The position numbers and the translations under genes are program-made. From positions 2,172,501 through 2,236,500 of the forward strand of contig NC_013173.1 in the NCBI RefSeq assembly GCF_000023225.1: a DNA stretch of 64,000 nt. Reading direction: 5' to 3'. The notes under the pieces were generated by a model. It did no database searches, was not told the DNA's origin, and saw only the letters and a list, made by a program, of their open reading frames with translations. Positions 26,863 through 36,303 of the stretch are shown one piece after another; position 1 is the first letter of the stretch; every line of letters starts with the position of its first letter. Origin of the DNA: Desulfomicrobium baculatum DSM 4028 (GTDB lineage: Bacteria; Desulfobacterota; Desulfovibrionia; Desulfovibrionales; Desulfomicrobiaceae).

Positions 26863-27918
26863 ATGAAAAAAGAGAACCTCGCCGGAATCAGCTTTTTCGA
26901 AAAAAATCTTACGCTTTGGGTCGCCCTGTGCATGGTCGCGGGGGTGCTCATCGGCAAGTTCCTTCCCGCAGTCCCGGCTTTCTTAAGCAAGTTCGAATAC
27001 GCCAAGGTCTCCATTCCCATCGCGGTGCTGATCTGGTTCATGATCTATCCGATGATGATGAAGGTCGATTTCGCGAGCATCAAAAACGTGGGCAGGAATC
27101 CGGGCGGTCTGTACCTGACCTGGATCGTGAACTGGCTGATCAAGCCGTTCACCATGTTCGCCATCGCGGGGTTTTTCTTTTTCGTGGTCTTCGCGCCCTT
27201 CATCGAGCCCGAACTGGCCCGGGACTACCTGGCCGGGGCCATTCTGCTCGGGGCCGCGCCGTGTACGGCCATGGTTTTCGTCTGGAGCCACCTGACCCGG
27301 GGCAATCCGGCCTACACCGTGGTCCAGGTAGCCACCAACGACCTCATCATTCTGGTCGCCTTCACCCCCATCGTGGCATTCCTGCTTGGCATCAGCGGCG
27401 TGAGCATTCCCTGGAATACCCTATTTCTCTCCGTGATCCTATTTGTGGTCATCCCTCTTGCCGGGGGCGTGCTGACCCGCAAGCACGTCATCAAGAGCAA
27501 GGGTCTGGACTATTTCAACAACACCTTCATCCCCAAGTTCAACAACGCCACTATCGTCGGGCTGCTGCTGACCCTGGTGCTCATCTTTTCCTTCCAGGGG
27601 GAGGTCATTCTCGATAACCCGCTGCACATCCTGCTCATCGCCATCCCGCTCATAATCCAGACCGTGCTCATTTTTTTCATCGCCTACCTGGGGGCCAGAA
27701 AAATGAAGCTCTGCCACAGCATCGCGGCCCCGGCGGGCATGATCGGCGCGTCCAACTTCTTCGAGCTGGCCGTGGCCGTGGCCATCACCCTGTTCGGAGC
27801 CTCGTCCCCAGTGGTGCTCGCCACCATCGTCGGCGTGCTGGTGGAGGTTCCGGTCATGCTGGCCCTGGTCAAGTACGCCAACCGCACCGCAGGCTGGTTC
27901 CCGGATCTGCGGAGCTGA
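26863..27918 (+). CDS. acr3: ACR3-family arsenite efflux permease
   Basis: A 351-residue, ten-helix transporter that exports As(III). Family motifs: FFEKNLTLWVALCMVAGVLI, IPIAVLIWFMIYPMMMKVDF, and AILLGAAPCTAMVFVWSHLT, which contains the essential Cys of ACR3. ASNFFELAVAVAITLFGASS is the conserved last part. ATG 26863 follows AAGGAG at 26847-26852; upstream Met codons fall in the promoter. Downstream is ArsC, so the pair converts arsenate to arsenite and expels it. Confidence 0.93.
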   Translation: MKKENLAGISFFEKNLTLWVALCMVAGVLIGKFLPAVPAFLSKFEYAKVSIPIAVLIWFMIYPMMMKVDFASIKNVGRNPGGLYLTWIVNWLIKPFTMFAIAGFFFFVVFAPFIEPELARDYLAGAILLGAAPCTAMVFVWSHLTRGNPAYTVVQVATNDLIILVAFTPIVAFLLGISGVSIPWNTLFLSVILFVVIPLAGGVLTRKHVIKSKGLDYFNNTFIPKFNNATIVGLLLTLVLIFSFQGEVILDNPLHILLIAIPLIIQTVLIFFIAYLGARKMKLCHSIAAPAGMIGASNFFELAVAVAITLFGASSPVVLATIVGVLVEVPVMLALVKYANRTAGWFPDLRS

Positions 27919-28025
27919 CGCAGTGAATTTGCGTTCGGGGATAATTTTGGAATGACTGCCCGCAGTACCGGAATGGACTAAGGGCTTTGATCGTTAAAGC
28001 AGTATCGAAGCATCAGGAGATCATC

Positions 28026-28445
28026 ATGAAAATACTCTTTCTCTGCACAGGAAATTCCTGCCGCAGCCAGATGGCTGAAGGCTGGGCCAGGCATCTGAAA
28101 AAAGGCGAAATCGAGGCAGCGTCCGCCGGCATCGTCCGGCACGGCATGAATCCTTACGCGGTCAAGGTCATGCAGGAGGCAGGGGTGGACATGAGTGCCC
28201 ACGTCTCCAAGACTCTCGATGATCTGCCGAGCCTGGAATTTGACGCCGTGGTTACGCTGTGCGGACACGCCAGCGAAACCTGCCCGTTTTTTCCCGGGCC
28301 GGTTCGTAGAGTGCACCATGGCTTCGACGATCCGCCGAGCCTGTGCGCCGGGATGACGGATGAAGAAGAAATACTGGCCGTCTATCGCCGGGTCCGCGAT
28401 GAAATCCTCACATTCATTGAAGGCTTGCCCAAAAATCTGGAATAA
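28026..28445 (+). CDS. arsC: Arsenate reductase, thioredoxin-coupled (low-molecular-weight phosphatase type)
   Basis: A 139-residue enzyme that reduces As(V) to As(III). The P-loop LCTGNSCRSQMAEGWARH has the nucleophile Cys. The second and third redox cysteines are in TLCGHASETCPFFPG (C-x6-C), the triad of the Staphylococcus/Bacillus type that uses thioredoxin. ATG 28026 is preceded by CAGGAG. The length is typical. The CPKC thioredoxin-like proteins in the same island are possible partners. Confidence 0.93.
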   Translation: MKILFLCTGNSCRSQMAEGWARHLKKGEIEAASAGIVRHGMNPYAVKVMQEAGVDMSAHVSKTLDDLPSLEFDAVVTLCGHASETCPFFPGPVRRVHHGFDDPPSLCAGMTDEEEILAVYRRVRDEILTFIEGLPKNLE

Positions 28446-28511
28446 TCCGCTCACCCGGCAGGGTCCGCACCAAGACCGCCGCTCGAATTCGCAACTCGCG
28501 CACCACGCATC

Positions 28512-28961
28512 TCAATTTGCGGCATGAAGCCGCTCCATGGTGCGGGCCACGGCGCTCAGGCTGAAGTTGCTGAGCATGTGCACGGGCTTCTTGAACTTCT
28601 TGCCCAGACTTTTGACCTTCAGGCACGCGCCGTGGCTGTTGCAGTTGACTGGGCAAAGGACCAGATCCGCCCGCTGCACGCTGTTTTCGAGGCCCTTGCC
28701 ACCGGATTTCATGTGCCCGGCGTGGTACTCGAAAATTCCTCCGCGCTCTTCCACCAGCTTCCGATAAGCCTTTTCCATGCGCTCGATGCCGCCGACGATG
28801 AGCACCCGCTTCCTGCACAGGTCATAAGACGGACACTGCGCGCAATCGCCGCTGCGACATGGCACGTATGACGACTCATCCGCATTCGGTTGCGCTGAAA
28901 ATCCTTTACGCGAATGCCGCCGGTGCTTTCCCAGGTCGTGCTGTTCAACAGATTTGTTCAT
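28512..28961 (-). CDS. DUF2325 domain protein
   Basis: A 149-residue protein. The N-terminal 50 residues are polar, with a Cys cluster (VPCRSGDCAQCPSYDLC) that could bind a metal or Fe-S cluster. It is followed by the DUF2325 Rossmann-like domain: KRVLIVGGIERMEKAYRKL, HAGHMKSGGKGLENSVQRAD, CPVNCNSHGACLKVKSLGKK. The family occurs in many anaerobes. Its function is unknown, though it is repeatedly found beside metal- or redox-response genes. It converges on arsC. Confidence 0.8.
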   Translation of the reverse strand: MNKSVEQHDLGKHRRHSRKGFSAQPNADESSYVPCRSGDCAQCPSYDLCRKRVLIVGGIERMEKAYRKLVEERGGIFEYHAGHMKSGGKGLENSVQRADLVLCPVNCNSHGACLKVKSLGKKFKKPVHMLSNFSLSAVARTMERLHAAN

Positions 28962-29384
28962 CCTCGTCCTCCAGTCTGACCGATTGTGTTACCAACTCCA
29001 TTTCAAACAATTTCCTTCAACTCGGGCATCGGCAACAAAATCCCAGTGCTTCATAAAATTTTATAATTCTAAAATTGAGAGAACTGAAAATTATTTTTTC
29101 TGATTTTATTCTGAGTATTTATTTAATTATTGAGAACACAATTATTAGTCACGCCTAATAAATAACCCGCATAAACGCCCCCTGTCAACACACTCCGTTC
29201 CTGATCGTTCAACGGCCAACATCCTGCGCCGTCTTTTCCGGGCGGATCACATACACAACACCGCGTATCCGGTTGGAACAACAAGGGGAGTTGTTACCCA
29301 GCAGCGGTTTGTCTTACTGCGTTTCCATAATTCAGGCGAACAATCGCCACCCTGCAACTGGATGCGAGCAAGGAGGAAACGATC
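28962..29384. other. AT-rich intergenic region
   Basis: About 420 bases with markedly low GC between 29060 and 29170. No gene is accepted. The last part (29331-29384) reads in frame into the following Rpn-like fragment, giving SKEETIM directly before it, so it is probably a decayed part of the same ancestral gene. An in-frame TAA at 29328 blocks the rest. Confidence 0.5.
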
Positions 29385-29639
29385 ATGACTCTGGCTGAAC
29401 GACTCCGCAAGGAAGCCCGAATGGAAGGCAAACTGGAAGGCAAACTGGAAGGCAAGCTGGAAGGGGAAGTCCTGGGCCGCCACGCTGTTCTGAGGCGTCA
29501 GCTTGGCAAGCGCTTCGGAAAGGATATTCTTGACATCCGCATGCAGGAACGCCTGCGCTGCGCCACCGCCGAACAGCTGGACCTCTGGGCCGAGCGTATC
29601 CTCGACGCTCACACACTGGAGGATGTTTTCAGGGAATAA
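29385..29639 (+). CDS. Orphan C-terminal fragment of an Rpn-family nuclease/transposase (DUF4351-like)
   Basis: An 84-residue protein starting MTLAERLRKEARMEGKLEG. The tetrapeptide EGKL is repeated three times through a 12-nt tandem repeat (29421-29465), followed by a helical DUF4351-like tail ending AHTLEDVFRE. This arrangement is the C-terminus of Rpn/PDDEXK transposase-like proteins, but the nuclease domain is missing. A very good ribosome-binding site (AAGGAGG, 29370-29376) stands before the ATG. In this family, short products from internal starts have been described as modulators of the full nuclease. Remnant or stand-alone small protein. Confidence 0.6.
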   Translation: MTLAERLRKEARMEGKLEGKLEGKLEGEVLGRHAVLRRQLGKRFGKDILDIRMQERLRCATAEQLDLWAERILDAHTLEDVFRE

Positions 29640-29742
29640 CCCCCTTTTGCGGGCCCGTGCCGTCATTTCTCCCGGCTCGATGCCCCATGCACGGCATCGT
29701 TCACGTCATTCTTCGCCGCCAAGCCATCCCCGATAAACACTC

Positions 29743-31338
29743 TTATTCTCGCGAGCCGCCATCTGTCTCGCCTGAAACGGACGACTCCAGCAACGCGCCC
29801 CAGTCCGTGCGCCCGCTCATTTCCCGCAGGATCTCTTGCGGCAGAAAATCCTTGCCGAACCTGAATTCCCAGCCGCCGCCAAGGGCCTTGTACGTAGCGA
29901 TCAGATTGGTAAGCACCGAGCCCTGCGTGGCGGTCAGCTGATCCTGAACCTGGACTTTGGAGCGCTGCGTGTCCAGGACGCGCTGAAAATCGGCCAGGCC
30001 CTCGCGGTACTGGATCATGGAAATTTCCACCGAGCGCGTGGCGGCGGCCACCCCCTGCTCCAGAAACGCCACTTCCTCACGGGAGCGCGAAAAGGCGGTC
30101 AAGGCGTCCTCGGTCTCGCGGGCCGCGGTCAGTACTATGTTCTTGTACTGTTCCACAAGCTGCTGGAAACGGGCATCCTGAACGCGCACATTGTTCGTGA
30201 TGCGCCCATAATTGAAGATGTCCCAGCCAAAACCCAAGCCGCCTGAATACTGCAGGCTCTCACCGCTCCAAAGGTCGCCCAGGCTGCTCCCCCCCGGATA
30301 CCCGGCAAAGGTCAGGGCCGCGTTGCTGGCCGAGAGGCCGATGGTGCCGAAAAGCGAAAAGCGCGGATAGAGGTCCGCTTGGGCCACCCCGATCAGGGCG
30401 CACTGGGCGGCCATCTGCGCCTCGGCGAGGCGAATGTCCGGCCGCCGCCGGAGCAGCTCGGCGGGAACCCCCACGGCCACCTCGGACGGCACTTGCGGAA
30501 CAGGTCCCGGCCCGCCGAGAATCCGGTCCGCTTCGCCGGGCAGCATCCCGAGCAGGGCCGAGAGCCCGTTCTTGGACTGCCGCAGCTGCGCCTCAAGGCG
30601 CGGGATGGAGGCCTGCGTCCCAGCCAGCAGCGCTGCAGCCTGGGTCACATCCAGTTCGGTCACGTCCCCGCCCTGGTGCAGCACCCGGGCGATCTGCAGG
30701 GACCGCTCCTGCAACGCCACGTTTTCATGCGCAATGAAGAGCCTCTGCTCCAGGGTGCGCAGGGTCACGTAGACCCGCGCCACCTCCGCCGTGAGCGTGA
30801 CCAGCAGGTCGTCGTATCCGGCCATGGCCGCGTCCACGCTCCACGCCCCGGATTCCACGGCCCGCCGGAACCTGCCCCAGAAATCCAGCTCCCAGGCCGC
30901 GTCCAGGGCCACGGAGGCCGTGGCGTAATACCTGTCGATGGCCGGCGTGGTGTTGGCGTTGTGCCTGCTCAGGCCCGTGTCGGAAACACTGCCTTGAAGC
31001 TGCTGCAACTGCGGGAACTGGTTCCCGGTGGCGATGCCGAGCCGGGCCCGCGACTCCAGGATACGCAAGGCCGCCACATGCAGGGACGGGTTGCGCTCGG
31101 CGGCCAGCGCGACCAGGCGGTCCAGAACGGGGTCATTCAGACGCTTCCACCAGGCCGCAAGCTCGGCCGGACCGTGCTTCAGCCCCGCGTCATCTTTTTC
31201 AAGCCACTCCTGCATCTGCGGAGCCTGGGGCCGCACGTAGTCCGGCCCCACGGCGCAACCGGCGATGACGGCCAAAGCAAGGCTGAAAATCGCGAGCCGA
31301 AACGCCCTGCCGCCCAACGTCCGTCGTATATCCTTCAT
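29743..31338 (-). CDS. RND efflux outer-membrane lipoprotein (OprM/NodT family)
   Basis: A 531-residue outer-membrane channel of the TolC class. The signal peptide ends in lipobox VIAGC, followed by the family's AVGPDYVRPQAP, LVALAAERNPSLHVAALRIL, and the repeat ELLRRRPDIRLAEAQMAAQCALIGVAQADLYP split across the two halves. YREGLADFQRVLDTQRS lies near the end. It is the third gene of the operon MFP (34533), RND pump (31343), this channel. The gap to the pump gene is 4 bp. It would form the exit duct of a tripartite export pump. Confidence 0.92.
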   Translation of the reverse strand: MKDIRRTLGGRAFRLAIFSLALAVIAGCAVGPDYVRPQAPQMQEWLEKDDAGLKHGPAELAAWWKRLNDPVLDRLVALAAERNPSLHVAALRILESRARLGIATGNQFPQLQQLQGSVSDTGLSRHNANTTPAIDRYYATASVALDAAWELDFWGRFRRAVESGAWSVDAAMAGYDDLLVTLTAEVARVYVTLRTLEQRLFIAHENVALQERSLQIARVLHQGGDVTELDVTQAAALLAGTQASIPRLEAQLRQSKNGLSALLGMLPGEADRILGGPGPVPQVPSEVAVGVPAELLRRRPDIRLAEAQMAAQCALIGVAQADLYPRFSLFGTIGLSASNAALTFAGYPGGSSLGDLWSGESLQYSGGLGFGWDIFNYGRITNNVRVQDARFQQLVEQYKNIVLTAARETEDALTAFSRSREEVAFLEQGVAAATRSVEISMIQYREGLADFQRVLDTQRSKVQVQDQLTATQGSVLTNLIATYKALGGGWEFRFGKDFLPQEILREMSGRTDWGALLESSVSGETDGGSRE

Positions 31339-31342
31339 GACG

Positions 31343-34300
31343 CTATTCCTCGCACTTCACGTTGAAAAAGATGGCATAGAGCACCGGCACGACAATCAGG
31401 GTCAGGACCGTGGCGAACCCGAGGCCGAACATGATGGTCACCGCCATGGACACGAAGAAGGCATCCTGGACCAGGGGGAGCATGCCAAGAATCGTGGTCA
31501 GGGCGGCCATGGACACGGGAATGAGGCGACTGACGCCGGAATCGAGGACTGCCTTGAAGGGAGGTTTGCCGCTCCCGGTTTCCACATCGATCTGATCGAT
31601 CAGCACGATGGCGTTCTTGATGAGCATGCCCGAGAGGCTCATGAGACCAAGCAGGGACATGAACCCGAAAGGCTGGTTGAAGAGCAAGAGGCCCGCGGTC
31701 ACGCCGATGACGGAGAGGGGCACGGTAAGCCAGATGACCAGGGTCTTCTTGATGGAGTTGAAGAGCACGATGACAATGAGCACCATGAGGCCGAAGAACA
31801 CCGGGATGGTGCCCGCGAGGCGCGCATTGGCCTTGGCCGAGTCTTCGGACTCACCGCCCCAGGCCATGTAGTAGCCGGGCATATCCTTTATGGGCCATTT
31901 GTCTGAGTAACCGACCTTGAGCGTCGAGGCGTCATAGTCCTTTTGAAAGGGATCCTCTCCGGGCGGAAGGGTTTTTCCGAGCACCTGCGCCACATCCACG
32001 TTCAGAACCTGCTCGATCCTGGGCTTCACGCGCTGCATCAGCTCGCTCGGCAGGCCCTCGCTGGGATCGGCATGAATGCGCAGCATCTTGAAACGATCCC
32101 GCCGCCACAGATAGGCGTCCTCGAACTCCATGGTTATGCCGGAAAGCACCTGACCAATGGGAATCATGGATTGCGCGGCCGGACTCCAGATGGGCATGCC
32201 CTCCATGCTGTCCAGGTCGGCGCGCTCCTCTTCCGGAGCACGCGTGATGATCGGAAGCAGTTCGTCGCGCTCCTTGAACACGCCCACCCGGGTACCCTCG
32301 AAGACAGACTCGAAAGCCGTGGCGATCTGCGGCCTCTCGATGCCGGCCTTGAGCGCCGGAACTTCGGCCATCCGGGGCCGCATGACCTTGGCCTTCTGCC
32401 GCCACTCGTTGCGCACGGACTTGGCGTGCGGGTCATCCAGCAGCACCTGCTCCGCCTTGGCGGCGAGTTCCCTGAGGACCGTCGAATCGGGACCGTACAG
32501 CCGCAGCTGGAGCTTGCCGCCCACGGAGGGTCCAAGCACAAAGAGCCGCACGCTGACCAGAGCCTCAGGGAACAAGCGGTCGAGATCCCGCTGAATCTCC
32601 TTGGTCAGGCCCGGGATGCGCTTGTAATCGTCAACGTCGACAAGGATCTGGCCAAAGGCGTCGTAACTCTTCTCCGTCGGATAGGTCAGCAGGAAACGGA
32701 CCTGCCCTCCCCCGATCATGGTCGTCATGTGGGTCACGCCTTCGCGCCTGCCGATATCCGCTTCGGCCCGCTCCAGTTGCCGCTGGGTTTCGCGGATGTC
32801 AGTGCCCTCGGCGAACCAGAAGTCCACGTAGAACTGTGCTCTGGTCGAGTCCGGGAAGAAGCTGTTCTTGAGGGTTCCAAAGCCGACCATGGACGCGATG
32901 AACAGGGCGACCACGACCGCCACAGTGACCCAGCGCCAGCGGATGCACCACGCCAGAAAGACGCGATATGCGCAGTAGAATCTCCCGCCATAAGGATCGG
33001 GGGAGGCGCTTGAGCCGTCCGCGTTTTGCGGCCTGACCTTCAGAAACGTCTTGCAAAAGAGCGGGGTGGTGTTCACGGCCGTGACCCAGCTCATGAGCAG
33101 GGAAATGAGAATGACATAAAAGAGGGAACGGCAATATTCTCCCGTGCTGTCCTGGGAAGTGCCGATGGCGGCAAAGGCGGCCACGGCCACGAAGGTCGCG
33201 CCCAGGAGCGGCACCCCGACCTGTCCCACGACATCACGGGCAGCGGTCAGAGCGTCGACGCCCCGGTTCATCTTCTCCTTCATCCCGTCCGTGACCACGA
33301 TGGCATTGTCGACCAGCATGCCCAGCGCGATGACCAGCGCGCCGAGCGAGATCCTCTCCAGAGTGATGTCGCCCAGGTCCATGACGATAAAAGTCGCCAT
33401 GATGGTGATCACAAGGACCGCCCCGATGATCAGCCCGCTGCGCAGCCCCATGAATATGAGCAGCACCACCACGACGATGGCCACGGCCTCCAGCAGGTTG
33501 ATCAGAAAACCGTTGATGGCCTCGGTCACGGCCCGGCTCTGGTGCGAGATGACGTGCAGCTCCATGCCCACCGGACGCATGGATTCAAGCTCGCGGAAAC
33601 GCTGATCCAGAGACTCGCCCATGTCGACCACGTTGCCGCCCAGAACGGTGGACACGGCCAGCCCGATGGCGGGCTTGCCGTCGTAACGCAGGATCGCATC
33701 CGGCGGAGCGATGTAGTCGCGCTTGATGTCGGCCACGTCACGCAGATAGACCGTGCTGTCCGACCCCATGCCCTTGATGAGCAGCCCGCCGATGTCCTGC
33801 TCGGATTTGAATTCGCCCGTGGGGCTGATGGGGATGTATTCGCCCCCCAGCGGCAGATGCCCACCGCTGGCCGGAATGTTCTTGGCCTTCAGGGCGCCTG
33901 CGATATCGGACGGAGCAACGCCGAATTGGGACATTTTTTCGCGGCGCATCTCGATGAAGATGGCCTCCTTCTGCACGCCGTAAAGCATGATCCGCTTCAC
34001 GTCCTTGGCCTTCAAGAGCTCGCGCTGCAGAAACTTGGCGTACTCGTGAAGTTCGCGCGGCGTATAGCCCTCTCCGGTGATGGCCAGAAAGACGCCGTAA
34101 ACATCGCCAAAATCGTCATTGACGATGGATGGCCCGGCGCCGGGCGGCAGACTGCGCTGCGCGTCGGAAACCTTGCGCCGCAGCTCGTCCCAGACCTGAG
34201 GCAAGGAGGACTTGTCAAAGTTGTCCTTCATCGTGACCTGCACGATGGACAAGTCCCGCGAGGATCTCGACTCCACCCGCTCCAATTGGCCCATCTCCTG

Positions 34301-34513
34301 GCAGGCCTTCTCGATCACGTTGGTGACCTCTTCCTCCACCTGCTCCGCCGAGGCCCCCGCATACGGGGTGATGATGACCGCCTCCTTGATGGTGAACTCC
34401 GGGTCTTCCAGCCTGCTCAGATTATTGAAGGAGTACCATCCGACCACCAGAAAAAGGATGGTCATGACCCAGCTGATGACGCTCTTGCGTATGCTCCACT
34501 CCGCGATATTCAT
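31343..34513 (-). CDS. RND-family efflux pump, inner-membrane subunit
   Basis: A 1056-residue AcrB/MexB-like proton-driven pump with twelve helices, two large periplasmic loops, and TM4 carrying the proton-relay acidic residues (LGMLVDNAIVVTDGMKE). The closing part, including SGMLIKNAIVLIDQIDVETG, is standard. The sequence is of the heavy-metal/hydrophobe-exporter-independent group often paired with single-lipobox adaptors. The exported compound is unknown. Three consecutive ATG codons (34519, 34516, 34513) follow GGGAGA; the third has the best spacing. The adaptor gene lies just upstream and the outer-membrane gene just downstream. Confidence 0.92.
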   Translation of the reverse strand: MNIAEWSIRKSVISWVMTILFLVVGWYSFNNLSRLEDPEFTIKEAVIITPYAGASAEQVEEEVTNVIEKACQEMGQLERVESRSSRDLSIVQVTMKDNFDKSSLPQVWDELRRKVSDAQRSLPPGAGPSIVNDDFGDVYGVFLAITGEGYTPRELHEYAKFLQRELLKAKDVKRIMLYGVQKEAIFIEMRREKMSQFGVAPSDIAGALKAKNIPASGGHLPLGGEYIPISPTGEFKSEQDIGGLLIKGMGSDSTVYLRDVADIKRDYIAPPDAILRYDGKPAIGLAVSTVLGGNVVDMGESLDQRFRELESMRPVGMELHVISHQSRAVTEAINGFLINLLEAVAIVVVVLLIFMGLRSGLIIGAVLVITIMATFIVMDLGDITLERISLGALVIALGMLVDNAIVVTDGMKEKMNRGVDALTAARDVVGQVGVPLLGATFVAVAAFAAIGTSQDSTGEYCRSLFYVILISLLMSWVTAVNTTPLFCKTFLKVRPQNADGSSASPDPYGGRFYCAYRVFLAWCIRWRWVTVAVVVALFIASMVGFGTLKNSFFPDSTRAQFYVDFWFAEGTDIRETQRQLERAEADIGRREGVTHMTTMIGGGQVRFLLTYPTEKSYDAFGQILVDVDDYKRIPGLTKEIQRDLDRLFPEALVSVRLFVLGPSVGGKLQLRLYGPDSTVLRELAAKAEQVLLDDPHAKSVRNEWRQKAKVMRPRMAEVPALKAGIERPQIATAFESVFEGTRVGVFKERDELLPIITRAPEEERADLDSMEGMPIWSPAAQSMIPIGQVLSGITMEFEDAYLWRRDRFKMLRIHADPSEGLPSELMQRVKPRIEQVLNVDVAQVLGKTLPPGEDPFQKDYDASTLKVGYSDKWPIKDMPGYYMAWGGESEDSAKANARLAGTIPVFFGLMVLIVIVLFNSIKKTLVIWLTVPLSVIGVTAGLLLFNQPFGFMSLLGLMSLSGMLIKNAIVLIDQIDVETGSGKPPFKAVLDSGVSRLIPVSMAALTTILGMLPLVQDAFFVSMAVTIMFGLGFATVLTLIVVPVLYAIFFNVKCEE

Positions 34514-34532
34514 CATCATTCTCCCGGCCGGA

Positions 34533-35699
34533 TCAGAAGGTTCCATCAAACGGCTTGACCCGCATCCCGTCACGCAGCTGACTGGCTCCGCTCACCGCCA
34601 CAATCTCTCCGGCCTGCAGGCCTTCGGTTATGCGGATGCCCGCATCCCCGGCCACCTCGCCGATGCCGACCTTGCGGCGCTGCACGGCCATGGATTTCGG
34701 CTCCACCACCCAGACATGGGAGACGCCCTGCTCGTCGCCGAAAACAGCCACTGCGGGAATGACGTACCGGCCGTCTCCGTTCACGCCTTGCTGCGCGGAG
34801 CCGACGATCATGGCGGTCATGCCCGGCAGGATGGCGACATCGTCCGGCTTTTCCATCTGGAAGACGACCTGGAAGGTCTGGGTTTTGGGGTCCGCCCTGG
34901 TGGAGAATTCCTTGACGATGAGAGAAAATTCCCGACCCGGCAGGGCCGCGAACTCCGCATGCACCGGAGCCTGCTTCCCTGTTCTTTCAGAAGGCTCGTT
35001 TATGCGCGCAACCACGCTCTCTGGCAGGTCGACCAGAATTTCAAGGGACGAGATGTCGTCCAGGCTGACGACGGGCTCCTTGGCCTGCACCTCCTGAAAA
35101 TTTTCCACATGCCGCCTGGAGACGATGCCGGAAAAAGGAGCGTGCAGGCGGGTGTAGCCAAGCTTGTCCCTGGCCGCGTCCACCGCTGCCTGGACGGACT
35201 CCAGCTCGGCCGTGGCCCGGTCCATGGCTTCGCGCCTTTTCACGATCATGCTCTCGCTGGTCGCGCCGGGATCCTGTTTGCGGATCCGCAGAATCCGCTC
35301 GTACTCGCTTTTGGCGCTCTCCAAAGCGGCGCGGACATTGCCGTACTGCCCCTGGGCGCTGCGCAGACCGGTCTCGAAATCGCGTTGCTCCAGCTGTGCC
35401 AGAACGTCCCCTTCCCGCACCTCCTGCCCCTCCCCAACGGGAAGCCGGATGAGGGTGCCGGAAACCTGAAAGGCCAACTCCGCCCGCCTGGCCGCCCGCA
35501 CCGTGCCCGGAAACGAGCGTTGCGTGGCTTGCGAAGCCTGTCCGACGGTCATCATCTTCACGGGCCGGGGCTCCGCGGACGCCTCCTGCACCTCCTTTTG
35601 ACCCTCGCACGAGGCCAGAAGGGTCAGACAGACAACCACAACGGCCGCGCCGGGAAAGAAAAACCCGAGACTGCGAGAATTTCCGTTCATCCTGCTCAT
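34533..35699 (-). CDS. RND efflux periplasmic adaptor (HlyD/AcrA-type lipoprotein)
   Basis: A 388-residue adaptor with a signal peptide ending in lipobox LLASC, lipoyl-type half-domains around GTLIRLPVGEGQEVREGDVL and YTRLHAPFSGIVSRRHVENF, a helical hairpin between them, a beta barrel, and the membrane-proximal domain. It is the first gene of the tripartite operon. ATG 35699 is preferred over the longer frame (35864), which lies upstream of a convincing signal peptide. AAGGAT stands 12 nt before, so ATG 35690 is also possible. No regulator is adjacent. Confidence 0.88.
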   Translation of the reverse strand: MSRMNGNSRSLGFFFPGAAVVVVCLTLLASCEGQKEVQEASAEPRPVKMMTVGQASQATQRSFPGTVRAARRAELAFQVSGTLIRLPVGEGQEVREGDVLAQLEQRDFETGLRSAQGQYGNVRAALESAKSEYERILRIRKQDPGATSESMIVKRREAMDRATAELESVQAAVDAARDKLGYTRLHAPFSGIVSRRHVENFQEVQAKEPVVSLDDISSLEILVDLPESVVARINEPSERTGKQAPVHAEFAALPGREFSLIVKEFSTRADPKTQTFQVVFQMEKPDDVAILPGMTAMIVGSAQQGVNGDGRYVIPAVAVFGDEQGVSHVWVVEPKSMAVQRRKVGIGEVAGDAGIRITEGLQAGEIVAVSGASQLRDGMRVKPFDGTF

Positions 35700-36303
35700 G
35701 CGGACACCATATCCTTGTTTTGCTACTGCGAGTGGACAATCCCGGACGGACTGCCGGCTTCTAGTTCCGGCATGCCTGCCCAGGCTAAATTTTCCGTACT
35801 GACCTTGGCACCGTCTTTCAGACGACACACCTGTAGCAGATTCCGCACCCACAGTTCCAGTCATGATTTACCGATAATCACCCCGCGCCCCTGGCTCTAC
35901 CCCACGCCACGACCATGTTCTCCAAGCACTTCGTTACAATCCCAAGAATAAACTCCTGATCGAATATTCTACCTTCTATATTATTCCAATAAATAAATTA
36001 TTGAAGCATATAATACAACAAATTTTTAATTTATTCATTTTTGCACTCATTATCATCATAACAATAAAATAGTTATAATTTAATTTTATACTATTTTATT
36101 GTTATGATTTAAGAAAAATAAATTAATTATTATTTTAAATTTATATTTTTAAATTCTTGTACTACAAAAACTAGTAACACAAGTAAAAAAATGTTTACTT
36201 TTAGACAAAACGATCAATCTGTATGACATATTGCACTTTCAACACCCTTGTGACAAAAGGCGCAAAATTAGCACTATTGACACCTCACCTTGCGGAGATT
36301 CTC
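35700..36303. other. AT-rich intergenic region containing a large inverted repeat
   Basis: About 600 bases between the leftward RND operon and the rightward chemoreceptor. GC falls sharply between 35950 and 36200. It contains the perfect 19-bp inverted repeat at 36055-36108 (listed separately). No gene accepted. Confidence 0.6.
36055..36108. repeat. Perfect 19-bp AT-rich inverted repeat
   Basis: The arm at 36055-36073 (ATCATAACAATAAAATAGT) is exactly complementary to that at 36090-36108, with a 16-nt AT-only centre. It lies in the divergent region between the RND operon and the chemoreceptor gene. It could be an operator, a cruciform/nucleoid-protein site or a hairpin in a 5' leader. Confidence 0.8.

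Noticed and set aside
29421-29465. Tandem 12-nt repeat considered as a CRISPR or VNTR locus
   Set aside because: It lies within a reading frame, encodes the EGKL tetrapeptide repeat typical of Rpn-family proteins, and has no spacers.
33026-34558. Long frame antisense to the RND pump
   Set aside because: His/Gln/Asp-rich composition typical of the complement of a GC-rich gene; no family motifs.
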